Source of the DNA: Moringa oleifera | Lineage: Eukaryota > Streptophyta > Magnoliopsida > Brassicales > Moringaceae | NCBI GenBank assembly: GCA_021397835.1 | Contig: JAJFZO010000396.1 | Coordinates: forward strand, 1,612,001 to 1,676,000 | Direction: 5' to 3' | Length of the DNA: 64,000 nt | In this document: positions 10,001-24,800 of the stretch, one piece after another | Numbering within the stretch: position 1 is the first letter of the stretch | Layout: each line of letters starts with the position of its first letter | Translations under genes and position numbers: made by a program | The notes under the pieces: generated by a model | What the model was told of the DNA's origin: nothing | The model's input: only the letters and a program-made list of their open reading frames with translations | The model's database searches: none

Positions 10001-13000
10001 ATATAAAGAGTGAAAGTCCAAAGCAAGAGTGATAGTTAAGATGTGTTCATTTTAATTTCTTTTCTTTTTTTTTTTAATTTCTCTTTTCATGTTTGTGTCC
10101 CATAAAATATTGTAGGAACATGTTGAGTAGAGAAAATATGTATTCTATGAATTGAAATCTCAGCTTTTTAAATCATCATATGAAGATATAGAGATGGCAG
10201 ACTAAAAAAAAAACTTAAGAAAAAGAACTTATCGAGTAATTAACTGGTAGGAAAACATTGTTTCTGGGAATAGAACTATTAAAAGTTATCCATCTAAATA
10301 TTTTTTTTCCTTCTTTTTCTTTTTGTCTTACCTAGAAAACCATAATTCGAAAATATCTACAACTGTATGAGCTCATGTGTCAAAGTTTCTAGACTAAGCA
10401 TGCTTGGTGTACTTAAAGTATGTTTGGAGAAGTTAATTATTGCACATAGAACTGCTAGTTGTTCTAGTTTCTTGCTTAAGACTATACATTGTTTGAAAAC
10501 CTACAAGGGAGTCAAAGCTTTAGAATGCAATTATAAGTGCAACTTTGCACACATTTAAATGCCAAAGCGTACCCAAGGGACAATACTTGATATCTGCAAG
10601 TATTAATCATATCAGTGAATGGACATTTTTCTTGCAGTGTGCTTGTATGCCCCTTAATTATTCAAGTATTAAAAGTTAAGCTTGACTTCTTGTAACTACA
10701 ATTCTATGTGGGAAAAGAAAATTCTCGAAGTCTTTTCTCAATGATTTTAGCTATGGGTTCGTATTTGGGATGAAATTTTTATTTAGAATGTTTTATTTTA
10801 ATTGATGGATCATTCAGTAACATGCAAATATTTTTGTTATTTGCATTTGACATTTTAATTTGGTTCATTAGGTGATGGTGCACTTCATGCTAAATAGTGG
10901 TTGTTATAAATTTTTGATATGTGATAACTAGAACCGGCTAGCAAGTGGCCATTATATTCATCTTTATGTAATTGATTTTCCATGAGGATCTTAGCATTTT
11001 ATGAATGGAACTAGGTGATATCAGATGAGGTGAAAATAGTATTCGTTGATAGTTGGTCCTATATGTATTCTAAAAAAAGGAAAACAGACTCATATCCTCT
11101 CTTTAATCATTAGAGACATTTAGTATATTTTTCTTTTAGTCACATGTAGAGTTTATAAGAATTATTTTTGCAAACTAAGGTTATAGAAATTGGCTCATTG
11201 TATTCTTGTCCCTTCCCCTAAGAATACTAAACATGTCTTTGCCAGTAAGAATGCTGTTTAGCTCTTGGGGTATATGCATGATAAATGAGCTCATAAAATA
11301 TTACAATTTGTTGTTCCTTCTATGGCTTAATCCATGTCCCCTTTATCTGTTTCTCGGTCTCTTTCTCTCTCTCCCTCTCTCTCACTTACATCCACGTACA
11401 CACATATAATATGCGCATTCAGAAACATGATTCTTCTTGTCAGGATATTTGTTCTTTTTTGTAACTACAACAACATGTATGGTGGATCCCAATAATTTTG
11501 TATCTGATGGTGAAATATTGTATAAGTCATGGAAAATTTATTTAAGATGACTTTTAATAAAAAGAAAATTAAAATGAAAAAAAAAAAAATTTTTGCTAAC
11601 CTGGAGTCTTCATTTTGCAGATGGTATACGTTTTATCTGTTTATAACAAGAAAGAAAAGCATCATAGAATCACGGTATGTTGTTGCTCTTTCTTTCTTTT
11701 ATTATTATCAGTCTATCCAAAATAGTATGTAAAGACATAGTTCTTCTTGATTTTTGATTGTCAAACACCTGTTTGTGTTGTGCTTTTGATGTTTTCAAAC
11801 AATGCTGCTTTTTTGTTTCTTTCTTTCTTTTTTTATTTTTTTAGGGATAGAAGCACTTATCATTATAAATGGCACCAAGGGGTGCCTTCCATTTACAAGT
11901 ATAAGAAGCTATCTAGTAATAAGAAATTCAATGAATTCCACTTATTCTTCTTCATTTACAATGTTCACCCTTTTGACCAAGCTCTCAACATTCTTAATCA
12001 TCTATCACTAAACCAAAAAAAAAAAAAAGAGTTTCTCTCCCCTCAAAAGCTCTTCTATTTCTCTCACTCCATACTAGTCAAAAGACCAATAATGGGATTT
12101 TTGCAGTCACCTTTTGCTTCTCCTTTGCCCCTTGTTGCCTTACCCATGTACATATCTCAGCTGTCAACGAACCATTCACTAGCCAACCATAACCCAGCAA
12201 AGTTAGAATAGTATCTCATATTTACCTCGTCCATTTACACTAAAGCAAAATATCGTTATTAAATCCTGCACACTCCTTACAGAAAAACCCCTTGTTAATG
12301 ATGCATACAACTTCCCATGCATAAAAAGCCACCTTAGAAGGCACTTTGGCCTTTGATATTACCTTTTAGGGCCACAAACCTGTTTCTCTTCACTCTTGGT
12401 TATTCTCAATGATTCTATGGTAGTTCTTTACCGTGAAGAGTTTAGAATTGTTACGTTTCTAATATACTATGCATGGTGGCCCTCTTCAATTGAGAAGTTT
12501 ATATTTTTCCAAGAAAATGGCCTGCAACGCTTACCTCTTAATCCTACATCCCTCTTATGAATCCCACTTCTTCAAATGATCTCACCATCTCGTATTGTCA
12601 AGTAATGACTAACCCAAGCTTGTTTTAGTGGAAGCTGAGTTATAGATGAAAGGGAACTCTTTCATTAATGGTTTCTCTCCGCCCCAAACGTTGTGCCAAA
12701 TTTGATGGACTATCCACTTCCTATCTTGAATCCCACCCATGGTCTAAACTCCTTCCACCCTTGCCAAATAGCCCTCCATACCCTTATCCCATAACTCCCT
12801 CTCGCTAACACCATCATCCAACCACTTCCCTTTACCCCCTTGTGTACTCTCCATCACTCTTCTCCACAAGCCATCGCTCTTCCCAATAGATTTCCAGAGC
12901 CATTTTCCTAGGATCACGTTGTTGAAAGATCGAATTGGTTTCCTCCAACCCCTATCGATTTTTGAACTATCTACCAGTCTCTCACCCTATACGAATTGCC

Positions 13001-15774
13001 TCCGCCAGTACTCCTACCTTGTTGCCACATGTCTTGGGATTGGTAATGGGATATATAATAAACTGGTCTACTCGATAAAGTGATTTTTATCAATACCAGT
13101 CTCCTTTTTTTAAAGGAGTAGCTCCGCTTCAACCTTGCTAATTTTTTCTCGACTCTCCACGCCACCTTATTCCATATTGCTTTTTGCTTATGTGATAATG
13201 CTGCTTGAGATGTTTGATTTTTCTACTAGGGAAGATGACCTATATATAATTGAGACTGTGAGTATTTAAATGGTTAGCTTTTCAGTTAAGTGCTGAAGGT
13301 CTTTGTTATTTTGCATTGATTGACCTCGTATGCTCTGTCTTACCTACTAGTTTGAATTGCAGTTTTCATCTTATTTATTGAGTTAATCCTTTTGCTATGT
13401 AATTATCGCCCATGCTTTTCCTTAGAGATCCATGTTATTGAGTTAATTCTTGTGAGCTTTTCTTACCAGATGGCAGCATTCAATATCCAAGAGGCACTAA
13501 TGTGGAAGGAAAAAATTGAGTTTGTAATAGATCAGGTCTGTTCTGACTTTCTTTCCCCCTTTATTTTGTCCCGGGGCTATGGCATTCATCCCTCACTTAC
13601 CAAACCCATTCCCGTTTTCCCTCTCCCTTCCCCTTCTATAATGGTTCCAATTCAAAGCAAGACTCATTTTGGATTTCCTTCTTCAAGTTGCTAACACTAA
13701 TGAATTCTATTAAAAATGCTCTATAGCCATCATCTGATTTTTTCTTGAAGATTTCAGTTCTTAGATATGCATTCATGTGATAACTCCTATGTGGTTCTTG
13801 CGTTAGATGGATATAATGCACATAAAATTGATGACTAATACTGCATCTGCAGCATCAAGACTCTCAAGCTGCCAATGGTAATAAATATGTTTCTTTTGAA
13901 TATAAAGCTGGGATGGATAATGGAAGAACTGCTTCTTCATCCGACCATGAAAGTCAGTAAGTGCCTATTTGAGCTCCTCGTGTTTTACTTGCTATAATTA
14001 AATTGTTCCTAACAAGCATTCCCTATGTTTTGCAACGTTTACTTATGTAGAATATCTTAATCTTCTTTGTCATTTGCAACGTTTAAGACATGGATGGCTA
14101 TTTGTGGTAATGCATAGAGATTCTGATGTTCACTATAATAGTTGAAGCACTGCAGTTCGTTTGTTGGCTTTAAATATATTCAAACTGCTTGTTAATTTTC
14201 CTTGTATCTGCGGATTTAGGTTTGATAAATATATTATCTGTTGTAGTGTGCATATCATTTGGTGCATCTTGTTAGTTCATGTTTTTCTCTGGAGTGTAAG
14301 GTGTCCCTTCTGTTTCACTGAGGACAGTCATACTGATGAAAGTGGAGTCTTCTTCTTCATTGATGCTAATTATGGACTAAAAATGATTAGGCATTCTTTT
14401 TGTTAAGTTGTGATTTATCTTTTTCGTTCTGAGTTTCCATTCTTTATCTTTAATTTTTACTTTTCTCTTTTTATGAGCTTGCTAAACCTTGTTAAATGTT
14501 ATCCTTCCCCTCTAGTAGTTTCTGTTGGGGAGGTCGTATGCTTTTATCTAGTATCTAGATAACGAACGTAGCTTTGGCCTCGGAATATTTTAGATGACTG
14601 GCTTATTTGTGTTGAACTAATCCTGTTTTGCCCCCAAAAAAGGCGGGGGGAAGTTCTTCTACTTTTCCAAGACGATGGTAAAATCTTTTTTGTTATGTAG
14701 ATACACATGGCATCATAATTACTTTCTCTTGTTAATATCACTTTAAGTCATTGTAGACCTGGCAAAAGATTAAAAGGAGGGGAAAAATGTCCATGCGTTG
14801 CTGATTTTTAAAGATATCTAACTGCATTGCAGAGATTTCTTCTATATTTAACAACCTAAATTTAGATATCTGAATTTGGTCAGCTTGTGCCTTCGTATAT
14901 TGTTTTGACATTCAAAATCTTCAGGTTCAGTGCACCAGAAGATGAAGATGATGCCCATCCAAGTTTGTTGCGTAGAACCACAATTGGAAATGGTTCTTGT
15001 TGATTTTCTTCTTTCTGATTTACATTTGATTTGGTTCAGTCCGACTATGTCTGATCATGTTCATGAAACTGGCAGGCCCTCCTGATTCAGTGTTGGACTG
15101 GACTCGGGAGTTTGACTCAGAATTATCAAACCAGAATGCCAACAATCAAGCATTTTCTAGAAAGCATTGGCGTCTTCTTCAATGCCAAAATGGTTTGTTA
15201 TTCTGCATGGCTCTTTTATTATTTGGCAATTCACCTCAGGCATGATAATCAAGTTTATTTGTATTTCCCTGCTAAGCGGCCAAGAAAAGCTTTTCAGAAT
15301 ATAGGAACTAGGAATTCAACTTCTGGCCATGTCCTGGTGTTAAAAATTAATTAATGTCGTTTTCTTTGTCTTTTGTGATATGGCAGGACTTCGCATTTTT
15401 GAAGAGCTTCTTGAAGTCGAGTACCTTGTATGGATGTGCTTCCTTGCATGCATTATGCTAATGACTAATGTTGCAATGTATTAGGTGTTTTAGGTCACGA
15501 CCATCAATTATAGTTTTCTTGGTGCAGCCAAGGAGCTGTAGTAGAGCCATGAAGGCTGTAGGTGTTGTGGAGGCTACTTGTGAAGAAATATTTGGGCTTG
15601 TGATGAGCATGGATGGAACGCGATATGAGTAAGTTGTTTCTTTTCTCAATTATATGTTTACATAGTTTACAAATATATTTGGATCGATAGCCTCAATGTT
15701 TTGATATGTAGATCTAGAACCTCATTTTCGCTCTCTCATCTTGTGCAACTTAATTCACTCACTCACTCACTCAC

Positions 15775-15823
<49 letters not shown>

Positions 15824-18800
15824 CTCCCTTCCTGTATGTGTATGAGCTGTTCTTGTTTTCAGATCTGTCTATGTCTACAGGTGTCTGCCGCAAAACTGTT
15901 TGCCCTATTCTTATTGTCAATTTTTTTGTATTTCAGTTGAATTTACTTTGATACATGAAAATGATCTGGTCATGGGTTGTGCAAATTCTGAATGAACCCC
16001 TTGCCAATAACAAAGGGCAAAATATGTCATCTGTCTGATGCTGTGTTATTAAGCTACAACTCTATGGCACGCCTAAATGGTGGCTGAGGATAAACTACAA
16101 CTCCCTTGCCATTAACAAAAGACAAAATATGACATGTTTCTGTTGCTGTGTTATTAAACCATAACTCTGTCGGACACTTGAATGGTGTTTGAGGATAAAC
16201 TACATGATCTTCTTTAAGTATCTTATGATATTTGCATCTTGTTTTTGTCAGATACTAATTCTTTTTATCACTTTTTCAGTTGTCTGTTCTTTTCAATGGC
16301 TATAAGGTTGTCTTGTCTATTTAAGTGTATTGATTATTAAAAAATGTCTGTTTAAGTGTCCTTATTTCTTTTCCTTCTTTGGATTACCTGGAAAGTCTGA
16401 AGACCTACCTGTGAAAGTGTTGTCATTGATTAAAGGCTGTTTCATTGTTCCTTGAACATAATTACTGCTGATGTTGGTGGTATTGGGATGTTTCCAATTA
16501 GCCCCAGGATCTTCTGCTGTTGCACTTTTACAAAAGCAAGTTATTTGTCTGTTATTGGCAGGTGGGATTGCAGTTTCCAGTATGGTAGCCTAGTGGAAGA
16601 GGTAGATGGGCACACAGCAATAATTTATCACAGACTTCAGCTGGATTGGTTTACAATGTAATATTATTTCCATTTTTTATCAGCCTCCTTAGTTATGTTA
16701 TGATTACTATTTGACAGTTAGTTTTAAGACAGTGGTATATAATTCGTTCTGAGATGGGAATTAAAACTGCTAGAACCTTAAGCTTACATGCAAAAGGGAA
16801 TTAGAGCTTGTAATCCCCTCTCCTAGCTCTTGTTTGTCGGGGGACAAGTGCTTTAGTAATTGTCAAGTTAATACTTTTCCTTTTTTGGCTAAGTTTATGA
16901 TTATCATGTTTATAGCAGTCACATTGACTTGGGTGATGATATTAAATGTCACTTGGTGAGGTGGGAGATTGTTTAGCAACCGGTGGAGAAAGGGGGCCTT
17001 GGTTGTCTGTAGACAAGTGTTTTAGTAACTGTATAGTTAATAGTTTTCTTTTTTTGCTAGTTAATAATTATCATGTTTATAGCAGTCACATTGACTTGGG
17101 TGATGATGTTAAATATCACTTGGTGAAGTGGGGGATTGTTTGGCAACCAGTGGAGAAACGGGGCTCTGGTGTCAAGTCTCTTTGCTCTTTTAACGTGGCT
17201 CTTCTGGAAGTGGTTGTGGAGGTTCATGGTTGAGAGAAATATAGGCTTTGGAGGAGAGTGATAGAGGCTAGACATGGGGTGGAGGAGGGTAGTTGGGTTA
17301 TGATGCTTGAGAGAGAACCTTATGGCACCCATGTTTGGAAAGCTATTAGGAGAGGTTGAGAGGAATTTGTGACGTGGGTGGGATATAAGGTAGGTGGGGG
17401 ATGTTTTGTTAAGTTTCGACATGGTCTTTCGTGTAGAGAGAAACCTAGAAGGAAGACTTTTCAGCCTTGTATAGTTTGGCTTGTAATAAATAGCTTTGTG
17501 TGAGTGAGCGTGTGATTATACAAACTAGTGGGGTGACCTGGGAGGTAGGGTTTAGGAGGCAAGCTTAGGATTGGGAGGTAGGTATTTTAGGCAGTTTTTT
17601 CAGCAATCTATGCGTCTGGAGTTGACATAGACAATTAGGATTCAATTGTCTGGAGAGGAGACCACGTGAAGAAATTTTCAGGTAAATCTTTTTTCAGGTT
17701 AATAGATGACTTTCAGCAGTAGCGGGAGGCATTCATGATACCATAGGAATTGATTTGGAAGGTTAAAGTTTTTTTTGAAGTAGCATTTTTTGCTTGGGAA
17801 GTGTCATAGGGCAAGCATTTTGCTATTGAGAACTTACAGAAAAGGCCTATATCATGGTGAATAAGGAGCATGCTGAATTGGTCCATTACAGTTTCATTTG
17901 GTGTAGTTGGGCTTGATAGATTTGGAACAGTATTTTATCAGTTATGGGTCAAAAATGGGTGGCTTTTGAGTTAGGGACAGCTGAGGTGTAGGCATGGGAG
18001 GGTCTCCACATTTCTGAAGTCCAAGAGGCTATAGTTCCTTTATTTATTTTTTGGATGGTGTGGTGGGAGAGGAACACGAGAGCTTTTGAAGGTGTTGAGA
18101 GCCTTTACACATTTTTAAGGTCTCTTTTTTTAATAAATAAGGAGGAATATGTGGAGTTCATGGAACTTCTAGCCTCTAATTAACTTATTTTGCATGTATA
18201 TGGGTGGCACCCTCGGTGCTAAATGTATTTAATATAAATATTTGATTCTTTGTTTCCTACAAAAAAAGTAAAAGAAATAGAAGTTCCTCATTGACCAATG
18301 AGAGCTAATTGATTGTGGTCCCAACTATGAAAGTCAATCGTGTAGTTCAAACTTCAAGGATTTTTTGATCTGTCCAAATTTCTGTGGAATATGTTGTATG
18401 ACTTGCATTTCAAAGTATTATTCCACCCATCACCAAAAGGAAGAGAACAAAAGGATAACTGAAAGGGGAGAAAGCAAAAAACTGTTTTGAGGGGATTTAT
18501 TGCACTGAGTATATGTGAAGTGCATGGTTGAAAGTTTAATGGGATTGATTTTTCTGGTTTTTGGCATCTTTTAATGGAAATGATTTTCAAGAAAACTGAG
18601 AAGGAACACCCCTGTAGAGTCAGGAACATGTGGCGGTTGGAGTGTACCTTCTTGCTAGTATATACTAGTGAGCATAGATGGCTGATAAGCACAATTGCTT
18701 AGACACTTAAGAATGAAGGACCTTAAAATCTAAAGGCACTTTATGTTTTCTTATATTGATCTCTTTTGTGGTATAATTTATCTTCTTAAACTAATGAATA

Positions 18801-21800
18801 GTTTAACTTCTTACAATATTTTGGACTGTTTTCCGCGAAGTTATTCAGATATTGAGGGGATTCATTTTCTGAACTTACATTCAATTTTACTTACAACACA
18901 TATTTTTGCAGGTTTGTCTGGCCTCGTGACCTTTGCTATGTGCGGTATTGGCGCCGGAATGATGATGGAAGTTATGGTACAAGTTTAGCCTGTCTGCTGG
19001 TTTGAATTGCCTTATTATTCCATGTGCTAGCAAATTTTTGTTTTGGTCATCTGTTGTTGTGCAGTTGTGTTATTCCGTTCTAGGGAGCATGAGAATTGTG
19101 GTCCACAACCTGGATATGTTCGGGCTCATCTTGAGAGTGAGTTTGGAAAGCTCTCCTTTGGCTTATGATTTTTGGGACATCAAGTTCTTACTGAACCATC
19201 TTGCTGAGATTTTGTGATCTTATACCCTTAGGTGGAGGGTTCAATATTTCCCCACTGAAACCCCGAAATGGAAGGCCTCGAACGCAAGTGCAGCACCTAA
19301 TGCAGATGGATTTAAAAGGATGGGGTGTGGGTTACATGTCATCATTTCAGCAACATTGTCTTCTTCAAATGCTGAATAGTGTTGCTGGTGAGTTCCCCAT
19401 ACTTTTGCATATTAAACCTGAAGTGGTGATGTTGATTTATCAGTCTGAAGGACCATCCGGTGTTGTTTTGTATTGTTTTTTCTCATGTCATTTCTTACTT
19501 TAAGCTTTTTACAGTATCTACAAGATAGGAGATGAAATCTTGGGATTCAATTTTAGGTTAGTTATAATATGTTATTTTACATTTGGTTTTCATATTCTAT
19601 GCCTTCGGTTCAATTGTCACAGTTTTGAGGATTATGAAAATACTGTAGATTTCAGTATCTTCTGTCTTAAATAGTCATAGTTTTGGTAGGTGTTCTGCGC
19701 TCATAGTGCTTCAGATGCTTGTAGTCAGTAAAGTAAGGGAATGCCAAAAGAGAGACCACCAAAAGTAACAAAGATCTTGTGATGGAAATGAGATGGTTTT
19801 TCTGAATTGGTTCAAAAGCGCTTGTACTCTTTCTTTTTTTTTTTTTTCTGTAATTATGTCAGTTTCAAATTTGAGCAGTGAGGCTTTTGTTCGCTTGCTT
19901 TTCCTCTTCCAGATTGTGAAATTAAGTTACTAGTGTTTCTAAAGGGACTTCTCTTCTGGGTACTTGATTTAATTGAAGGAGTAACTACTTAAATATTCGG
20001 GGCTAATTTGGGATGATGAGTGGTAATCTAATTCTTGTCTTGAGTCCAGGTGAAGGGATATATCCACACTTGTCCTCTCCCCTACCCTGTCTCATAGCAG
20101 ACCCATTCCAGAAAATTACCTTAACTAGGACCTTAGTCAGCCTTGTATTGAAGTAAAACTTGCCACAAGTCATGTAGAATGCATCAGCATCAGCTCAGAG
20201 AGTTTTTCCATAGGATCCAGCTGCAAGAGAACTAGGAATTGAATGCCTTTCCCCCTTCTCCTGCCCGAACTCTATTTTTAGCATCAGTACTTAGATGACA
20301 TTGTAAGAAAAAGGAACCACCTCTTAGTAACAGCAATGCTTTTTGGCTTGGATGATAAGCTTGCTTTTGACAGTTCACTTCAGGGAACCAATGGTGACTC
20401 TGCCATGGGAGGAGCAATTCTTGCTTGATATGGAGGGTGCACGGGGTGCTCACATTCACCCAGCAAAGGATTGGAACTGCTCTCCAGACCATGGTCATAC
20501 ATCTCATAAACTGAAAAACCGGCTCGTGGCAAGGACATAGTGCTCGATCATTGGGCTTATAGTTTAAGGTGTTCCTCCCTACCAATTGGTAGAAGAGCTG
20601 CAGATTGACAAGAAACAGCGGTAGGAAAAGAAAAGAAATTGAAAGATGGAAGTACTGCCTGAGAACCCTATGCCTTTATTTGGACTAACCCAACTTGTTA
20701 GAGGTGATTGGTTTGCCTTTTATTGATCTGTAGCTTGTTATCAGCCAGTTAATGAAAGTGAAGAAAGACTTGCTACGTAGTTATTAACGTGCTTGTCTGT
20801 GTTCGTGGATTTACTAAATTGGCTTCGTTAATTTTTTGTTTTTTATTTTCAAAATGTCAAATGGTCAAATATATGTAGAGAGCGTGCTTAAGCAGTTGAG
20901 TTTTCTTTCCTGTACATTTTGGTTCTCATTCATTTGTTGTAATCTGGGAATGCCGACTTTAATTCTCTTTTATATTGATCATTGTTGTGTGCCTTTGACA
21001 GGTCTGCGTGAATGGTTTGCACAAACAGATGAAAGGGGTGCCACTCCTAGAATCCCAGTTATGGTGAATATGAGTTCAGCTTCTGTTTCTGCAAAGAAGG
21101 GTGGAAAGCATGACCTGTCTGGTCATTCTGCTCCTTCCATTGATCAAATGAATGCTGCAAGCAGGAACTCTGTGATGATAGATGAATACTCAGATGATGA
21201 CGAGGAATTTCAAATAGCTGAGTCAGAACAAGAGGTATAGTTTTTCTTCATTCTCTGTTTTTTTTTTTTTTCTTAATATTGTCTCTTTTCTTGATTGTGA
21301 TTTCTTTTTATTCCCATAAATTCATTGTTGTTATTTTGTCCCATTTTTAGGTGTACACAAGTAAGTCTGAGAATGAGACCAAGAAAACAGGTGAATGATA
21401 ACAGCATTATCCTTTTCTTTTCTTGTTCCAAGAGGATCGTTCATGAAACAATTAGAGCATCTAAGTAGCTTTTGGATTCCTAGATGCATGTATTTCAAAT
21501 TTTGTTGAAAAGGCTTGGATGCAATTTAAAGGTTAGAAATTTGCAATAGAATTAAAGTCCATGAAATCTTAGGAACTTTGTCAACTTGAAGCATCATGTC
21601 TCTTATGTCTGTCAATTTTGCACCTAAAGGATCTGATTGAAAGAAAAAATCATTCTTTCATTTATCTTCCGCCTTCTTTCTACAACAATTTCAACTTCTC
21701 TTGCAATTTGAACAGAGCTACTCAAATTCAATTTTTGCTTTCTTGAATGCTCATATCAATATGGACCACTATTTTCACCACCATATTTTCTATTAATTGA

Positions 21801-24800
21801 AGCCTTTGAAGAAGAACCAGTTTATCAAATTGATTTATCATGCTTTTCGGGTAATCTACCGCGCAACGACCGCGATAATGCTCGTAACAGCTGGAAAATT
21901 TCTGACGGGAACAACTTCAGAGTTCGAAGCAAGCACTTTTGTTATGACAAGACAAAGGTTTTCTTAATTTACTTGCTTTTTTTTTTTTTTTTTAATGCAT
22001 ACCTCTTTAGTTTTCTAAGGTTACACTTATGACCTTTTTTGGCTTGCTTTCGTGGCATATTATGCTATGTTTACTTGAAGATCCCTGCTGGGAAGCCTCT
22101 AATGGATCTTGTTGCTGTTGATTGGTTCAAAGATACAAAAAGAATGGACCATGTTGCTCGACGTCAAGGCTGTGCAGCACAAGTAAGCATCACAAATTTT
22201 TAACCTATACTTTCTCATTAGTGATGTCTGTAACTACTGTAGTCTATTGCTTTTCTCTATATATTCTTTTTCATTGTCTCTGGCTGACATATCACTAGCT
22301 TCTTGCTCTTTTCTTAGAAGTAGCTTCACTGTTATGCTGTACAATTCATTCCTTTTTCTATGAAATAATCAACATTTGTGCTATATGATATTATGTGGGC
22401 CTGGATCCTGTGACCTATATGTTGTTTACAGAGTTAGGCATTTGCATTTTGCTCAGATACTCCTTGCTTAATTAACTGTATTTAATCATGTTGATGACTC
22501 TGCCTAGTTGGATTGGAAATGACTTTTTAAAGATTTTTAATGGGGTTCATCTTGTGAACATTTACACATTCTATTACATTGGTTCCTTCAAATCTGTAAT
22601 AACCATGTTCCTAACTGTCAACATAGGTTGCTTCAGAGAAAGGGCTTTTCTCTTTGGTCATAAATCTTCAAGTAAGTTTCTTTATGCATTCATTTGTTAA
22701 TTTTAAACTTAGTGTATCAGGAGGTTAAATTGATATGCTCTCCTCTAATAGGTCCCTGCTTCAACCCACTACAGTATGGTATTCTATTTTGTCACAAAGG
22801 ATATATTACCAGGATCCCTCTTGCAACGGTTCATTGATGGTGATGATGAGTTTCGTAATAGCAGGCTGAAGCTTATACCTTCAGTTCCCAAGGTATTTAT
22901 TTATTTTGATCTTCTTATATCCGAATGAATGCCCAAGTCAGGATGTGAGAACTGTTGGAAGCAGCATTTAGTCGTTAATGCATGAACCGATAGATATAAA
23001 GAGCCTTTGTTAGAGTTGGGGATATTACAAAAACCATTTTAAGGTGTGCAGATTAACTTTCACTTGTATTTTTTAGAATTACCCTTATGTTCTTTGACTA
23101 CATTTGATCAAATGGAATCTGTTAACAATTTTGTCCCAAAATGTGAAAGGACATGATTAGCTATCTATTCAACACCTAAGCTATCTATAGAAGGCCAAAA
23201 GAAAATAACCTTCATTCGTGATAAAACACACACATGGACAACATTCAGTGGTTTGGCTTTGCCTGGGTTGTATCATGGAGGAAGGGCCATACAACTGCAC
23301 TGCTGAGCAGCAGCAGCAAGTAGCGCTGGTGCCATCAACTGTAACAGCACGTGCAATTCCACTGCAAAATCTATGGTGTCCATTGTCATTACAAATTGAA
23401 GGTCTTTTTCTATTTGGTTTAACCTAGCTGATTTAGTTTAGGAGTAGGATTATATTGAGAAAATAAGGGAAGTCTTTGTAAATAGAAGGTCCATTTAGAT
23501 TATTAATTATGAAAAACATTCTCTATGTAAAATTAAGTTACATGAAGAATGTGAGGGAAATTATAGGACTGGATATCTTTAGAGCAAGTTTGGGATGAGA
23601 TGTAGCTCAGCATGGTGGTACGTAATGCGCTACTACAGTCCCCTGAGTTGACTCTTTGACCATATGCATTAAAAATGAGTTTGAAGAGTTGGAGGAGCAA
23701 GTCCCAACCAAACTTTTGAAATTCTTTCTGGTCAGTTGAGCATCTAATTCCCCTAATGTGCTTTCCAAGCTGCTTTATGAGATGGCGTAGCTGGTGAAGC
23801 ATTGTTGTACTTATCCTTTCCACTCCTACAATTGTTATTACGGCTTTGTCTAAGTTACTTTAGTGCTTTGTGTAATTAAGTGCTTTAAACACCTTAGACA
23901 ATGTAAATAATGCAAATGTATTGCATGTAGAATTTTTGTTGATTAGAAAGAGCAATCTGGGTTTTATGTGGTTTCATTAAACTGGTCTAGGACTGGCATA
24001 ATAGTAATGTCATTCGAAGCTTTTATACGGCTTTTCAAAATGCCTGGGAGCAGCCTTCCAACTTCAACATGTTAGCCCAAGAAATAGGAAATTCAAATGC
24101 ATGACGTGATGATATATTATGAAAAAATGTGATTCTTGCTTCATCTGTGTGTCATTCTTGTAATTTAGCATTGAATCATGCAGGGGTCATGGATAGTGCG
24201 CCAAAGTGTGGGAAGCACCCCTTGTTTACTGGGAAAAGCGGTTGATTGCAATTACATTCGTAGTCCAACATACTTAGAAGTAAAGACCTTTTAATTTCTT
24301 TTATACATGTTTGTGACCTATTGGGGATTCTTGGTTGACACTAGCGAAATGGTTTGACATTGTTCTCCTGTAGATTGATGTCGACATTGGCTCTTCTACT
24401 GTAGCTAATGGAGTTTTGGGCCTTGTAATTGGCGTAATTACAACATTGGTGGTTGATATGGCTTTCCTTGTACAGGTATGTGTAAGATCAATTTGACATC
24501 ATACGAAATGATTGCTTGCTGAGCTATTAGTTCATAACTCTTAACACTCACGAATTAAGTTGCTTCAGTTTAACTGTCATTTATGATTTAATTTGAGACA
24601 GTACCCACGAAATCTAATGGGTATCCACATTCTTCCATCGAGTCTTTTGCATTTATCTTCACTTGATTATAGATAATCACCTCTTGATCTGGTTTCAATA
24701 GCTATATTGTTTTACACTCTTGAAAAACCGAACTTTATCAATTGCTGTGGTCAACAGGGATTTAGTGTAGTTCTGAACAGGACTGTTCCATTATGCCCAT

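Larger units (their letters stand above)
7756..11620 (+). other. EDR2 intron 2 (3.9 kb): microsatellite, short duplication, possible SINE
   Basis: It contains a (GTAT)n/(TA)n microsatellite (about 7870-7940), a 44-bp tandem duplication right after it, and at 9050-9190 a segment with a B-box-like 'ggtttcaaattccc' ending in 'atcaaaaagaaaaag' that could be an old SINE. Otherwise it is unremarkable intronic sequence with no coding exon. Confidence 0.6.

Noticed and set aside
11747..12211. 154-aa plus-strand ORF in EDR2 intron 3
   Set aside because: It is antisense to the LINE remnant and has no protein similarity; chance.
16946..17422. ORFs of 95 aa (+) and 121 aa (-) in EDR2 intron 10
   Set aside because: The plus frame is LINE ORF2 debris; the minus frame is its shadow.
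20232..20585. 117-aa minus-strand ORF in EDR2 intron 13
   Set aside because: Considered as a nested gene or TE piece, but no conserved domain could be recognised.
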